The notes beneath the pieces are model-generated. The model had not been told where the DNA came from, made no database searches, and saw only the letters and a list, made by a program, of their open reading frames with translations. From Cumulibacter soli (GTDB lineage: Bacteria; Actinomycetota; Actinomycetes; Mycobacteriales; Antricoccaceae), in NCBI RefSeq assembly GCF_004382795.1, contig NZ_SMSG01000006.1, positions 124,001-188,000 of the forward strand: DNA of 64,000 bases. The letters run 5' to 3'. Below, one piece after another: positions 38,801 through 46,029 of this stretch. A program made the position numbers and the translations under genes. The first letter of the stretch is position 1; the number at the start of each line of letters is the position of its first letter.

Positions 38801-39418
38801 ATGAGCGAGATTCAGACGATCGCACAGTTAGAAGAGTTGTATCCACACCAGCCCTCGAAAGGCGCGATCGGTAAAGAGTGTGACCACCTCACCCCGGCCT
38901 ACCAGGAGTTGATCCAGGCGTCGCCGTTCATGGTGATCGCCACCGCTCGCGAAGGCGCGCTCGACTGCAGTCCCCGTGGCGACGGCGCCGGGTTCGTCGA
39001 CGTCCGTGACGAGCGCACTCTCGTGATCCCCGACCGCAACGGCAACAACCGGCTCGACACGCTTCGCAACATCGTCCGTGACCCACGCGTGGGACTCATC
39101 TTCCTGATTCCGGGCGTGGGCGAATGCATCCGGGTGCGCGGGACCGCCAAGGTGACTGCCGATCCGGATGAACTCGCGACCTATGCGGTCAAAGGTCGGC
39201 TGCCCACGAGTCTGCTTCAGGTCGATGTGCAGCGAGTCTTCTTCCAGTGCTCGCGAGCAATCATGCGCTCTAAGCTCTGGGACCCGGAGAGCGTCGTCGA
39301 CCGCGGGGACCTGCCGAGTTCGGGGCGGCTCCTCGAGGAGGCCAAGACGATCACGCACGAGCAGGCGGAGGCCTACGACAAGACCGCGTACGAACAACTG
39401 GCCGCGCACCTGTACTAG
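38801..39418 (+). CDS. PPOX-type flavin-dependent protein (pyridoxamine-phosphate-oxidase-like)
   Basis: 205 residues of the split-barrel FMN family, MSMEG_1061-like group. Core strands FMVIATAREGALDCSPRG and TLVIPDRNGNNRLDTLRNIV bind flavin; VFFQCSRAIMRSKLWD is the subfamily C-terminal signature. Likely an F420- or FMN-linked reductase or oxidase of unknown substrate. Monocistronic, followed by a terminator-like hairpin. Confidence 0.85.
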   Translation: MSEIQTIAQLEELYPHQPSKGAIGKECDHLTPAYQELIQASPFMVIATAREGALDCSPRGDGAGFVDVRDERTLVIPDRNGNNRLDTLRNIVRDPRVGLIFLIPGVGECIRVRGTAKVTADPDELATYAVKGRLPTSLLQVDVQRVFFQCSRAIMRSKLWDPESVVDRGDLPSSGRLLEEAKTITHEQAEAYDKTAYEQLAAHLY

Positions 39419-39443
39419 CAGCGGTCGCAGCGGGTTCCGTGAG

Positions 39444-39470
39444 CAAAACGCGAACGCTTTTCGCGCTTTG
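39444..39470. terminator. Hairpin downstream of the PPOX gene
   Basis: 11-bp stem with one mismatch (CAAAACGCGAA / TTCGCGCTTTG), 5-nt loop, 26 nt after the stop. It shares the right arm TTCGCGCTTT with the hairpin at 4086-4109. Confidence 0.55.
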
Positions 39471-39581
39471 TGTTCGCAGAACCTCGCTTCGCGCAGTACG
39501 CCGCCATCGCGCAGGACCTACTCAGCACCTGCCGCTCTGTATCCCAGCTATTCCTGGGTGTACGCCAGAACGTCACGAGAG

Positions 39582-39655
39582 TGGGGCGGGCGGGGCTCGA
39601 ACCCGCGACCGGCAGATTATGAGTCCGCTGCTCTAACCAGCTGAGCTACCGCCCC
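39582..39655 (-). tRNA. tRNA-Met, elongator (anticodon CAT)
   Basis: Cloverleaf on the minus strand: acceptor GGGGCGG / CCGCCCC, D-arm AGCTCAGCTGGTTAGAGC, anticodon arm GCGGA-CTCATAA-TCTGC, T-arm with GGGTTCGAGCC, discriminator A; CCA is not encoded. The ACTCATAAT loop and acceptor fit elongator Met better than lysidine-type tRNA-Ile2. Confidence 0.93.
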
Positions 39656-39796
39656 ACGCGGCGGTCACCGCCAGATCATCTTAGTGGTGGCCTAAAAGGC
39701 GGCGTACCCCGCCTGCCGAGCAGGATTCGGCAGAAAGTCCGACGCTACCGGCGATGCGCACGCAAACAGCCATCCGGCAGTTGACAGAATCGGCGC

Positions 39797-40342
39797 ATGG
39801 CCGACATCGATCTTGACCTCGACTCCGCAACCGCTTGGCTCGCCCCCGATGAACTGCGCAGTGCCCGCGAGCGCCTACCCATCTTGTACGTCGACGTCGT
39901 ACCGGTGCGCGCCGATGAGCGCGGGCAGATCGAGTCGGTCGGGATCCTGCTTCGGGCCACCACAGATGGGCAAATCACTCGCGAATTGGTGTCGGGTCGA
40001 GTGCTCTATCACGAGCGGATCCGGGACGCGCTGATGCGTAACCTCGAGAAGGACCTCGGCGCGCTCGCTCTGCCGGAAATCCCGCCGTCGCCGGTGCCAT
40101 TCACCGTCGCGGAGTACTTCCCTACCCCGGGCGTCACACCATTCCACGATCCTCGTCAGCACGCGGTCTCGCTAGCGTTCATCGTGCCCGTTCGCGGAGA
40201 GTGCGAGCCGCAGCAGGACACCCTTGACTTGACCTGGTTGACGCCCGAGGACGCGCTGGCGGACGGCGTACTAGCCGATATGGACCGAGGCCATGGCGTG
40301 CTGTTACGCCAGGCGCTCAGCCATCTCGGTTATGCCCTCTGA
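39797..40342 (+). CDS. NUDIX-related protein, DUF4916 family
   Basis: 181 residues. LPILYVDVVPVRADERGQIE and the C-terminal LTWLTPEDAL match the DUF4916/NUDIX-like family of actinobacteria. A canonical NUDIX box is absent: the helix region reads RIRDALMRNLEKDLG, with only part of the REUXEE pattern, so catalysis as a NUDIX enzyme is doubtful. Function unknown. Confidence 0.75.
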   Translation: MADIDLDLDSATAWLAPDELRSARERLPILYVDVVPVRADERGQIESVGILLRATTDGQITRELVSGRVLYHERIRDALMRNLEKDLGALALPEIPPSPVPFTVAEYFPTPGVTPFHDPRQHAVSLAFIVPVRGECEPQQDTLDLTWLTPEDALADGVLADMDRGHGVLLRQALSHLGYAL

Positions 40343-40484
40343 CCATCCGCCTACTCGACGCCGGCTAACCCGCCCAGTGCCGCCAGATCGACGCCAACAA
40401 ACACGAGGCGTAGCCGCCAGGTCATCATGCCCATTGCCGCCAGGGCTCAGTGGCACCGACGTTTGGCCTGCACCAGTTCCAGGG

Positions 40485-41117
40485 TCATAGGCGCCGCAAC
40501 AGCCAGTAGTCGGCGCCGCCGTTCTCCAGGTATGGCGCGTTGATCAGTTCGCTGATGATCTCGACGCTCTTCTCGGCCGCTAATTCGGCGATCCGGTCTG
40601 GATATCCCGCATCCAACGAATGGGTACGGCGTACGCTGAACGCGATATGACCGCCACGCTGCGTCAGCGACAGCAATGCATCGACACCTTCGATGCCGAT
40701 ATGTCCCAGCGTCAAGGTGCCCGAACAGAGCACCAGATCGAACAGCGGACGCTGGTCGGGTTTGGCGTATTCGAGCAGGTCGACATTGCCAAACACTTCG
40801 GCGTACGCCCCGGATTCGCGAGCCTTCTGCGCCATGTCTTCGGTCAGGTCGACTCCGGTGATGACCGCACCCGGCCGTCGCTGTTTGAACGCTCGACCGA
40901 CCAACCCTGTGCCGCACCCGGCGTCGAGGGTGACGGGGGTCGCGTTCGGCTGTGTCACCATCGCGGCGAGACCAGCGACGATCACCGGCGAGGTGAAGCC
41001 CTCGGCGGCCATATCGCCGTCGTAATCTGACGCCCAGTCGCGGTAGTAACTGGCGATCTTGTCATGGTCACCGTTCAGTTGCAGTGCACCATCGGCGTGT
41101 GCGGACGAGTCACTCAT
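40485..41117 (-). CDS. Class I SAM-dependent methyltransferase
   Basis: 210 residues. SAM motif I is LDAGCGTGLVG near residue 65; motif II-like VITGVDLTEDM and motif post-I FDLVLCSGTLTLGH follow. The N-terminus has KIASYYRDWASDYD, common in Methyltransf_11/25 proteins. Substrate unknown. It is the last recognisable chromosomal gene before the prophage boundary; the gap 40343-40484 is empty. Confidence 0.88.
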   Translation of the reverse strand: MSDSSAHADGALQLNGDHDKIASYYRDWASDYDGDMAAEGFTSPVIVAGLAAMVTQPNATPVTLDAGCGTGLVGRAFKQRRPGAVITGVDLTEDMAQKARESGAYAEVFGNVDLLEYAKPDQRPLFDLVLCSGTLTLGHIGIEGVDALLSLTQRGGHIAFSVRRTHSLDAGYPDRIAELAAEKSVEIISELINAPYLENGGADYWLLRRL

Positions 41118-41182
41118 CGTTGACTACCTTCCGGTCGACATCCTTCGATGGTCTCGACCGTACCGTCTCGCGCGGCGCGTTG

Positions 41183-41263
41183 TTCTGCTGAAGACGCAGG
41201 CCTGGAGGCCGCTCATCTGCTATAGATCGATAAATAGCCGGTCACGCTGCGTCTTCAGCAGAA
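41183..41263. repeat. 17-bp perfect inverted repeat, 47-nt spacer
   Basis: TTCTGCTGAAGACGCAG at 41183-41199 and its exact complement at 41247-41263. The spacer holds another small hairpin (GGCC-TGGA-GGCC) and an AT-rich ATAGATCGATAAATA stretch. There is no gene in 41118-41680. It lies 57 nt outside the prophage att core. Confidence 0.85.
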
Positions 41264-41278
41264 GCCGCGACGAACGAG

Positions 41279-41315
41279 TGATGCCCTGACCGCGTCTCCG
41301 CAGGTCAGGGCATCA
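41279..41315. terminator. Hairpin terminator next to the prophage junction
   Basis: Perfect 13-bp stem (TGATGCCCTGACC and its complement), 11-nt loop, followed by TTTCT on the plus strand. It probably was the terminator of the tRNA-Asn gene in the unoccupied chromosome or of the next chromosomal unit. Confidence 0.7.
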
Positions 41316-41319
41316 TTTC

Positions 41320-41350
41320 TGGCTCCCCCGGCTGGACTCGAACCAGCAAC
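41320..41350 (-). other. Prophage attachment site: 3' end of tRNA-Asn
   Basis: The minus strand reads as the T-arm and acceptor 3' half of tRNA-Asn, GTTGCTGGTTCGAGTCCAGC then CGGGGGA, G and CCA. Beyond 41351 the sequence no longer follows a tRNA except for a weak CTGTAAC resemblance, so no 5' half is present. A 3' tRNA fragment at the edge of a phage late region is the standard footprint of tRNA-targeted integration. The intact tRNA-Asn should lie at the other end, right of the window. Confidence 0.85.
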
Positions 41351-41627
41351 CGTTCGAGTTACAGGCACGCGATTCTGCTAGTTTCCGTTGGACTTCATTT
41401 ACGCCCTCTGACCTGGGTAAATGTCGGGAGGTACCGTGGTATTGGTTCCTATAGTTGTCATTGGATTCTGTCGTTTTCGTTGGGTTAACGTTGGATCGGC
41501 AACCCCCGCGACATCCGACGAAATACTGTCCGTCCACCCTGTCATTCTGTCTGCGTGATGGTGACTGAGAAGCCCCCGCCGACGTGCCACCCAGGTGAGT
41601 AATAGGTACTCACCTGAAACGCAAAAT
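41351..41627. other. Non-coding att-proximal region with hairpins
   Basis: No gene is supported. It holds a 7-bp inverted repeat CATTTAC/GTAAATG (41396-41423), imperfect direct repeats TTTCCGTTGGA (41382), TTTTCGTTGGG (41474) and AACGTTGGA (41487), which could be integrase arm sites, and a perfect hairpin CAGGTGAGTA-n5-TACTCACCTG (41592-41616). Confidence 0.45.
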
Positions 41628-41661
41628 CGGCCCCACACCCTCAAGCGAGAGTGTGGGGCCG
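41628..41661 (-). terminator. Terminator of the Fic gene
   Basis: 15-bp stem CGGCCCCACACTCTC with one mismatch, 4-nt loop; on the minus strand it is followed by ATTTTGCG. It lies 19 nt past the fic stop. Confidence 0.88.
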
Positions 41662-41680
41662 GTTGGCGCTTGGCGCGGAT

Positions 41681-42868
41681 CTAATCGTCGGTTCCTCTGT
41701 AAGTCGCCGGTAAGAACGCCTCGATTATCCCGTGGTTCGTCCGGTAGCCGCCTTTACCGCGGACTAGTAAGCCCCGTCTTACTAGTTCGTTCAAGTCACG
41801 AGTGAGCGTCTTATCGCCAGTCTTGGCGTACTCGCGTGCGATTCGCACCGAAACGTCGGGGATTTTCGCCCGAGCGACAGTCTCGCCTGCCGGGAAGTCC
41901 AGTACTAGTAGGCGTTGACGTAGTTTAGCGGGCGTCTCTTCGTTGTGGAAGCGGTCATGTACGTAGTTGATCCACGTGATGTGCCGCTGCTGCTCCTTAA
42001 TTGTCTCGATTTGATCGACCAACTCATCTACGAAACCGCGCAGCGCGTACTGGATGAACCCCTCGATGGGGAACCCCGGCTCGCGTGAGGTGCGGTCAAG
42101 TTCGACCAGGTACGCATCTCGTGTGCGGTTGTAGTGGTCCGACAGGAGGTGTGCCGCGGGGACCGGGGCGCCCGCCTCAATCATTAGTTGAAACTCAACC
42201 AATCTTGCTGTTCGACCGTTACCATCCCCGAACGGGTGAATCCACGCGATATATAGGTGCGCGAGTATCGATTTCAGGACTGCTAGAGGGAACGCGAGTT
42301 CGGGACAATCGCGGGGAGCCTGGAGGCTATTCAGCCAGTCGACGAGTTTCTCGAGGAGCATTTCGCAGTCTGCGGCAGGAGCGCCGCGATACGAGCTGAG
42401 GCCGACCGTAACGCTGTGCTTCCTAATCTGGCCGGGGGTCACGTCCGGCTTGAGTGGCAAGCCTTCAAGGATCGATCGGTTGTACTCCTTGATAACGCCG
42501 ACGCTGATTCCAGCCTTGTCGTCCGCGATTACGCGTTCAACGACTCGGTTGCATACCTCGACAATGTTGTCGATCTCCTTCCCGAGGTACGCCTGCGACT
42601 GCGGCAGTGGTAGGTCGCCACCGATCCGCTTTTGGACCTCCTCCTCCGAAAGCGTGTTGCCTTCGATGCTCGCAGTCCCGTGTATCCCTTTGGAGAGGTA
42701 TACCTCATGCAGGGTCTTCGCCACCGAGGGCGTAAGAGGGACTCCTGCGACGTGCTCACACTTTGACCCAGCCTCACCTAGCAAGAGCCAGGTCTTGTAG
42801 TTCAGGCGGTTCAGGTCAAGCTCAAAGGTGAGCCATGGATGTGTTTCAAGGAAGCGATGGGCGGTCAC
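41681..42868 (-). CDS. Fic-domain protein (predicted AMP transferase)
   Basis: 395 residues. The Fic motif HPFGDGNGRTAR (211-222) is complete, including catalytic His211 and the phosphate-binding loop. The inhibitory motif TASIEG (65-70) fits (S/T)xxxE(G/N), so it is a class II Fic enzyme held inactive by its own N-terminal glutamate. The C-terminus (KTGDKTLTRDLNELVRRGLL) looks like a winged helix. It would transfer AMP (or another nucleotide part) to a protein hydroxyl. It is separated from the lysis genes by 107 nt, has its own terminator and a slightly AT-richer sequence, so it is terminal prophage cargo. GTG start; CATAAT 7 nt upstream would fit a leaderless transcript. Confidence 0.93.
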   Translation of the reverse strand: MTAHRFLETHPWLTFELDLNRLNYKTWLLLGEAGSKCEHVAGVPLTPSVAKTLHEVYLSKGIHGTASIEGNTLSEEEVQKRIGGDLPLPQSQAYLGKEIDNIVEVCNRVVERVIADDKAGISVGVIKEYNRSILEGLPLKPDVTPGQIRKHSVTVGLSSYRGAPAADCEMLLEKLVDWLNSLQAPRDCPELAFPLAVLKSILAHLYIAWIHPFGDGNGRTARLVEFQLMIEAGAPVPAAHLLSDHYNRTRDAYLVELDRTSREPGFPIEGFIQYALRGFVDELVDQIETIKEQQRHITWINYVHDRFHNEETPAKLRQRLLVLDFPAGETVARAKIPDVSVRIAREYAKTGDKTLTRDLNELVRRGLLVRGKGGYRTNHGIIEAFLPATYRGTDD

Positions 42869-42975
42869 GTTGTCGATTATGGCATACGTTTTTGTCCATG
42901 AACGCTGTCCCTTAGATCCGTCCTCGCTCCCGTCCGTCAGATCGCGCTGACTGCTGGTCAGACGAGGTCGCGGGA

Positions 42976-43296
42976 TTACGTCGTCCCCAGCAGGGTACGG
43001 AGATGGTCGCGTTCTGCCTCCGCCGCAGCGCGCGCCGTATTCGCAGCATCGAGTTCGGTCGTGAGGTCATGGACCTTGGTTTCCAGCGCCGCAATATGCA
43101 GCTCTAGCCGGCCGATGCGGTCACGCAGTGGCTGCAGCATTTCCAGCGCGGCGCCTTGGATCACGCGCGCGGCCTGCGCCGTGTCAAGGCTGGTCGCTGC
43201 GGACTCTCGGCGGCGGCCGAAGATCCAGTTCACGAGTGCGACGAGCGCGCCACCGAGCGGCGCCGATATCACGGTGGCCAGCCACGCCGAACTCAT
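42976..43296 (-). CDS. Small membrane-anchored coiled-coil protein
   Basis: 106 residues from ATG 43296, which overlaps the upstream stop (ATGA). An N-terminal membrane segment (LATVISAPLGGALVALVNWI) is followed by a charged helix with heptad character (LHIAALETKVHDLTTELDAA). Phage lysis cassettes often carry such a protein. It could help disrupt the envelope or tune the holin. No family is recognised. Confidence 0.7.
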   Translation of the reverse strand: MSSAWLATVISAPLGGALVALVNWIFGRRRESAATSLDTAQAARVIQGAALEMLQPLRDRIGRLELHIAALETKVHDLTTELDAANTARAAAEAERDHLRTLLGTT

Positions 43297-43751
43297 TCGG
43301 CATCCGCCAGCGCCGTGGTGAGTTGCATCGCGGCCGCGGCACGGACCACGCGCCGCCGGTCCCGCATCGCGGTCACCGACCGCGTGAGAGACCCTAGCGC
43401 GACAGCCGAAAACATCGTGATGCTCGCCCACGGCCGGCCATCGAGCGCCGACCACATCACGACGGCGTAGACGCCGAGTTCGACGCCGACGATCATTGCG
43501 CCGAGGGCTTCGAGCGCGAGGCCGTGCAGGAGGTGCCGCGCTGGTACGGCGACACCGACGAGTGCGAGCCCTGACCCGACGAGGAGCGCGACCTGCCACA
43601 CGACCGCGATAACGCCGCTGGTCTCGTCTGTCAGGCTCGCCGCGGCTGCGACGTCTGTCAGGTACAGGACAGCGAGTATCGCGACACCGAGATAGCAGGC
43701 GACCGCTACCGGGTGGTGTCGTGACGTGATCGCGAGGGCGCGGGCAGGCAT
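43293..43751 (-). CDS. Phage membrane protein, lysis cassette
   Basis: 152 residues with about four hydrophobic segments (YLGVAILAVLYLTDVAAAA; VVWQVALLVGSGLALVGV; LEALGAMIVGVELGVYAVV; the last weak) and a basic C-terminus. It lies between the holin and the coiled-coil gene, overlapping the latter. It may be a second holin or an anti-holin; not assigned to a family. Confidence 0.65.
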   Translation of the reverse strand: MPARALAITSRHHPVAVACYLGVAILAVLYLTDVAAAASLTDETSGVIAVVWQVALLVGSGLALVGVAVPARHLLHGLALEALGAMIVGVELGVYAVVMWSALDGRPWASITMFSAVALGSLTRSVTAMRDRRRVVRAAAAMQLTTALADAE

Positions 43752-43756
43752 GGGGG

Positions 43757-43990
43757 TTAGTCGCTTCCGGTGATCTGCTCGGTGTTGGTGGCGGACGGTC
43801 CGCCGCCCATCGCGCCGGACCCGACCGACGTCAGCACGGACACGATCGCGGCCGTGGCGGCGATCCCGAGCGCCTCGCCCCAGGTCTGGTCGAGGACGCT
43901 GGTGCCGACGACGATGAGTGCGACGAGCGCCTGCGCGAATGTCTTTACGGCGCGTTCGGTGGTTGCTTTCCAGAATGCGGCGGTGGTCAT
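43757..43990 (-). CDS. Holin (r1t-type)
   Basis: 77 residues from ATG 43990, which overlaps the stop of the upstream 36-codon gene. FWKATTERAVKTFAQALVAL and the two hydrophobic stretches (ALIVVGTSVL; ALGIAATAAIVSVLTSV) match the r1t-like holin family of actinophages and lactococcal phages. It forms membrane holes that release the endolysin. Confidence 0.82.
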   Translation of the reverse strand: MTTAAFWKATTERAVKTFAQALVALIVVGTSVLDQTWGEALGIAATAAIVSVLTSVGSGAMGGGPSATNTEQITGSD

Positions 43991-44097
43991 TCGTTGGCCT
44001 CCATGATGTCGAGGATTGCGGGCACGAGCCACAGCAGCGCGGATAGCGCCACGGATGCGATGCCCGCCAGGATTAGGACGGGTGCGGGCAGCCTCAT
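43987..44097 (-). CDS. 36-residue membrane peptide in the lysis cassette
   Basis: ATG 44097 overlaps the endolysin stop and its own TGA overlaps the holin start, so it is coupled at both ends (ATGA/ATGA). It is almost entirely one hydrophobic helix (VLILAGIASVALSALLWLVP) with an acidic end (DIMEANE). It could be a mini-holin or holin regulator. The tight coupling supports it as a real gene in spite of its size. Confidence 0.7.
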   Translation of the reverse strand: MRLPAPVLILAGIASVALSALLWLVPAILDIMEANE

Positions 44098-44918
44098 TGC
44101 TTCAGTCGTTTCGCGAGTTCGTTCGCGACCTGCCCGGCGATCTCATCCGGGATCGCAGCGGCAAGCGCTTTCGCGTCGATGACGTGCGGATCGCGACCGA
44201 CGAGGGTCGCCACACCCTTACTGATCGACAGCGTGGAGCGGCGCATCTTGTCGAGCACGGTCCGCATCGACTCTGCGCCGCTGCCGCCGTTCACGTTGAA
44301 TGCCAGTTTGTCGATTTTCTCCAGCCGGTCCTTGATCGCCATAAGCGCGGCGCGCTCGTCTGCCTTCATGTCGTCCTCCTGGATTGCTCCGCCAGCGAGG
44401 ATCGCGGCGGCCTGTCTGCGTAGCGTCGGCGCGTATGAGCCGATATCGATTTTTTGATTGGTCCACTCCGAGTGCCCGCACGCGTGTGTGAGCGGACTCG
44501 TCTTAGTCAGGTAGTGGTACGCGGCGACGATCTTCGGGTACGCGACGCGCTGCGCGTCCGTGAAATCCGTCCCGTCACGGCCGCCGATCGTGCCCTCGCA
44601 CTCGGTGCCGAACACCGAATCGTTCCCGCTCATGCCGTTGTATCCGCCCGGACCGGCGTGGTTCGCCATTCCCGCAGCGACCACGATCGCGACACCGTTA
44701 CGGTCCAGGAACACATTGCACAGCGGCCCATCGAGGTCGGGTCGACCGTAGATGCAGATGCCGAGCGAGGGACGCGGCCCGCCGGGGCTCGCGGTCCAGT
44801 GCGACACCGACCCGGTTGGATTGAGTCCGGACCAGCCGCGCGTGCCCCAACCGTCCACGACCTCGACCGTGAGCCCGAAGCGACGCAGTGCGTTCGGTAT
44901 GCCTAGTTGGTACGGCAT
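44094..44918 (-). CDS. Endolysin, N-acetylmuramoyl-L-alanine amidase
   Basis: 274 residues. Amidase_2 domain: zinc ligands His40 (VSHWTAS), His149 (ACGHSEW) and Asp158 (KIDIG). It cleaves the glycan-peptide amide bond. The C-terminal third (about 185-274) is helical and charged and may be the cell-wall-binding part, of no recognised family. Its first 27 residues are copied in the small ORF just upstream. ATG overlaps that ORF's stop by 1 nt. Confidence 0.92.
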   Translation of the reverse strand: MPYQLGIPNALRRFGLTVEVVDGWGTRGWSGLNPTGSVSHWTASPGGPRPSLGICIYGRPDLDGPLCNVFLDRNGVAIVVAAGMANHAGPGGYNGMSGNDSVFGTECEGTIGGRDGTDFTDAQRVAYPKIVAAYHYLTKTSPLTHACGHSEWTNQKIDIGSYAPTLRRQAAAILAGGAIQEDDMKADERAALMAIKDRLEKIDKLAFNVNGGSGAESMRTVLDKMRRSTLSISKGVATLVGRDPHVIDAKALAAAIPDEIAGQVANELAKRLKQ

Positions 44919-45114
44919 TACTCGACCCGCCCGTCACTGTCTACATTCCGGCCCTGTCGGGAATCCGCCGCGGTCCGCGCCGGGACCGATCCAAGAATGC
45001 GGAATCCGTCGCGGTCGCGCGGGGTCCAGCCGTCTACAACCTTCGCCCGCACGCCGAGCCGCCGCAGCGCATCAGGCAAACCTGGATGATTTGTCATTAC
45101 TCGACCCGCCCGTC
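44916..45114. repeat. Partial tandem duplication at the endolysin 5' end
   Basis: The 20-nt sequence CATTACTCGACCCGCCCGTC occurs exactly at 44916-44935 and 45095-45114, 179 nt apart, at the stop/start junctions of two successive genes. Downstream DNA after each junction is also similar and encodes the related openings of the 59-codon ORF and the endolysin. Confidence 0.85.
44918..45097 (-). pseudogene. 59-residue chimeric ORF (endolysin start fused to upstream gene tail)
   Basis: Residues 1-27 align with the endolysin start: GLPDALRRLGVRAKVVDGW against GIPNALRRFGLTVEVVDGW. The tail (DSRQGRNVDSDGRVE) resembles pieces of the upstream 51-residue protein (DTRQGWDV, DPDGRVE). It overlaps both neighbours by 1 nt. 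It looks like the product of a tandem duplication followed by an in-frame deletion; it may still be translated to keep coupling to the endolysin. Confidence 0.7.
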
Positions 45115-45252
45115 TGGATCGGTAAGGCCCTTCGCTACTGGGTCCTTGTCGGGGTCGTAGGGCTCGATCGCGACGTCGATCGGCGTATTGGCGTAGTCAG
45201 CCATGCGGCTGTCACGCTCCACATCCCAGCCCTGCCGGGTATCCATAACCAT
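45097..45252 (-). CDS. 51-residue phage protein of unknown function
   Basis: ATG 45252 with TAGGAG immediately upstream; the TAG is the stop codon of the preceding tail gene. Acidic, without membrane segments, ending DPDGRVE. It fits between tail-tip and lysis genes. Not recognised. Confidence 0.6.
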   Translation of the reverse strand: MVMDTRQGWDVERDSRMADYANTPIDVAIEPYDPDKDPVAKGLTDPDGRVE

Positions 45253-45257
45253 CACTC

Positions 45258-46001
45258 CTAGACGTGGATGCGGGGGAACAGCGCGCTACACGAGATCCAG
45301 CCCGTGCCGCTTCCCGCGGTTAACTCGATCTGGCCATTCGTGCGGATACGCAGCCCGGTCACGCCGTTCTGCCCGTGCACGGGTACCCACGAGTCCGCGA
45401 CCTGCAGAGCGCCGATATGGTCGCCAACATTGCCGATCGGGTTAGTCGTGGAGGACGACGCGACGATCATTCCGTCCGTGACCAGGCCCGCCGAGGTCAT
45501 GCGCCAGCGCAACCCCGGATATGACTGGGAACCAGCGAATGTTCCCCAGGGCGAGTTGTAGGTGACGGTCTTCCAGTCACCGATCATGACCCGCTTGTCG
45601 ATGATCTGCGTCGCGGTCTGTGTCTGTGTTGACGGCGGCAACACGAACGTCGCCACGAGCAGTTGATAGTTGCCGGTTGGCGATTGTGTGGGCGATGTAT
45701 CCACGCACTTAGCCGCGATGATGTTCGTCGTCGGGTTCAACTCGATGACGACGTACATCGTGCGGCTAGTCGCCAGACTGTTCGGGGTGAACGTGACAGC
45801 GAGCGAGGTCGTGTTCTCGTACATGTGGCCGTCGACCCACGCGCTACCCGCGGACACGTTGATCGTGTTCACCGGCCCGACGCTGACCGCGAGGCCGGAC
45901 ACGACACCGGGCGGAGACCACAGCCGGCCCATGCGCCGCCATTGGGTCTCGGTCGCGTTGTCGCCGTTGCCGTCGTCGAACGGGTAATACAACTCTGCCA
46001 T
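45258..46001 (-). CDS. Tail-tip / receptor-binding-type protein
   Basis: 247 residues, rich in Thr, Ser, Val and Gly, with beta-strand character throughout (e.g. AVSVGPVNTINVSAGSAWVD). The second half (IRTNGQIELTAGSGTGWIS) resembles tail-fibre/baseplate tip domains. It sits after Dit and hub genes where siphoviruses encode minor tail proteins. Likely contacts the host surface. No exact family is named. Confidence 0.7.
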   Translation of the reverse strand: MAELYYPFDDGNGDNATETQWRRMGRLWSPPGVVSGLAVSVGPVNTINVSAGSAWVDGHMYENTTSLAVTFTPNSLATSRTMYVVIELNPTTNIIAAKCVDTSPTQSPTGNYQLLVATFVLPPSTQTQTATQIIDKRVMIGDWKTVTYNSPWGTFAGSQSYPGLRWRMTSAGLVTDGMIVASSSTTNPIGNVGDHIGALQVADSWVPVHGQNGVTGLRIRTNGQIELTAGSGTGWISCSALFPRIHV

Positions 46002-46029
46002 GCGGCTACAGTGACCGCGGGCGTGTCAG

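Noticed and set aside
41183-41263. Insertion sequence ends
   Set aside because: The inverted repeats enclose only 47 nt, without a transposase frame or target duplication.
41399-41644. 81-codon frame next to the att site
   Set aside because: No ribosome site, no recognisable pattern, and it crosses the hairpins at 41396-41423 and 41592-41616.
42976-43599. 207-codon version of the coiled-coil gene
   Set aside because: The upstream 100 codons are Arg-rich antisense-like text overlapping the membrane gene; ATG 43296 is coupled to the upstream stop.
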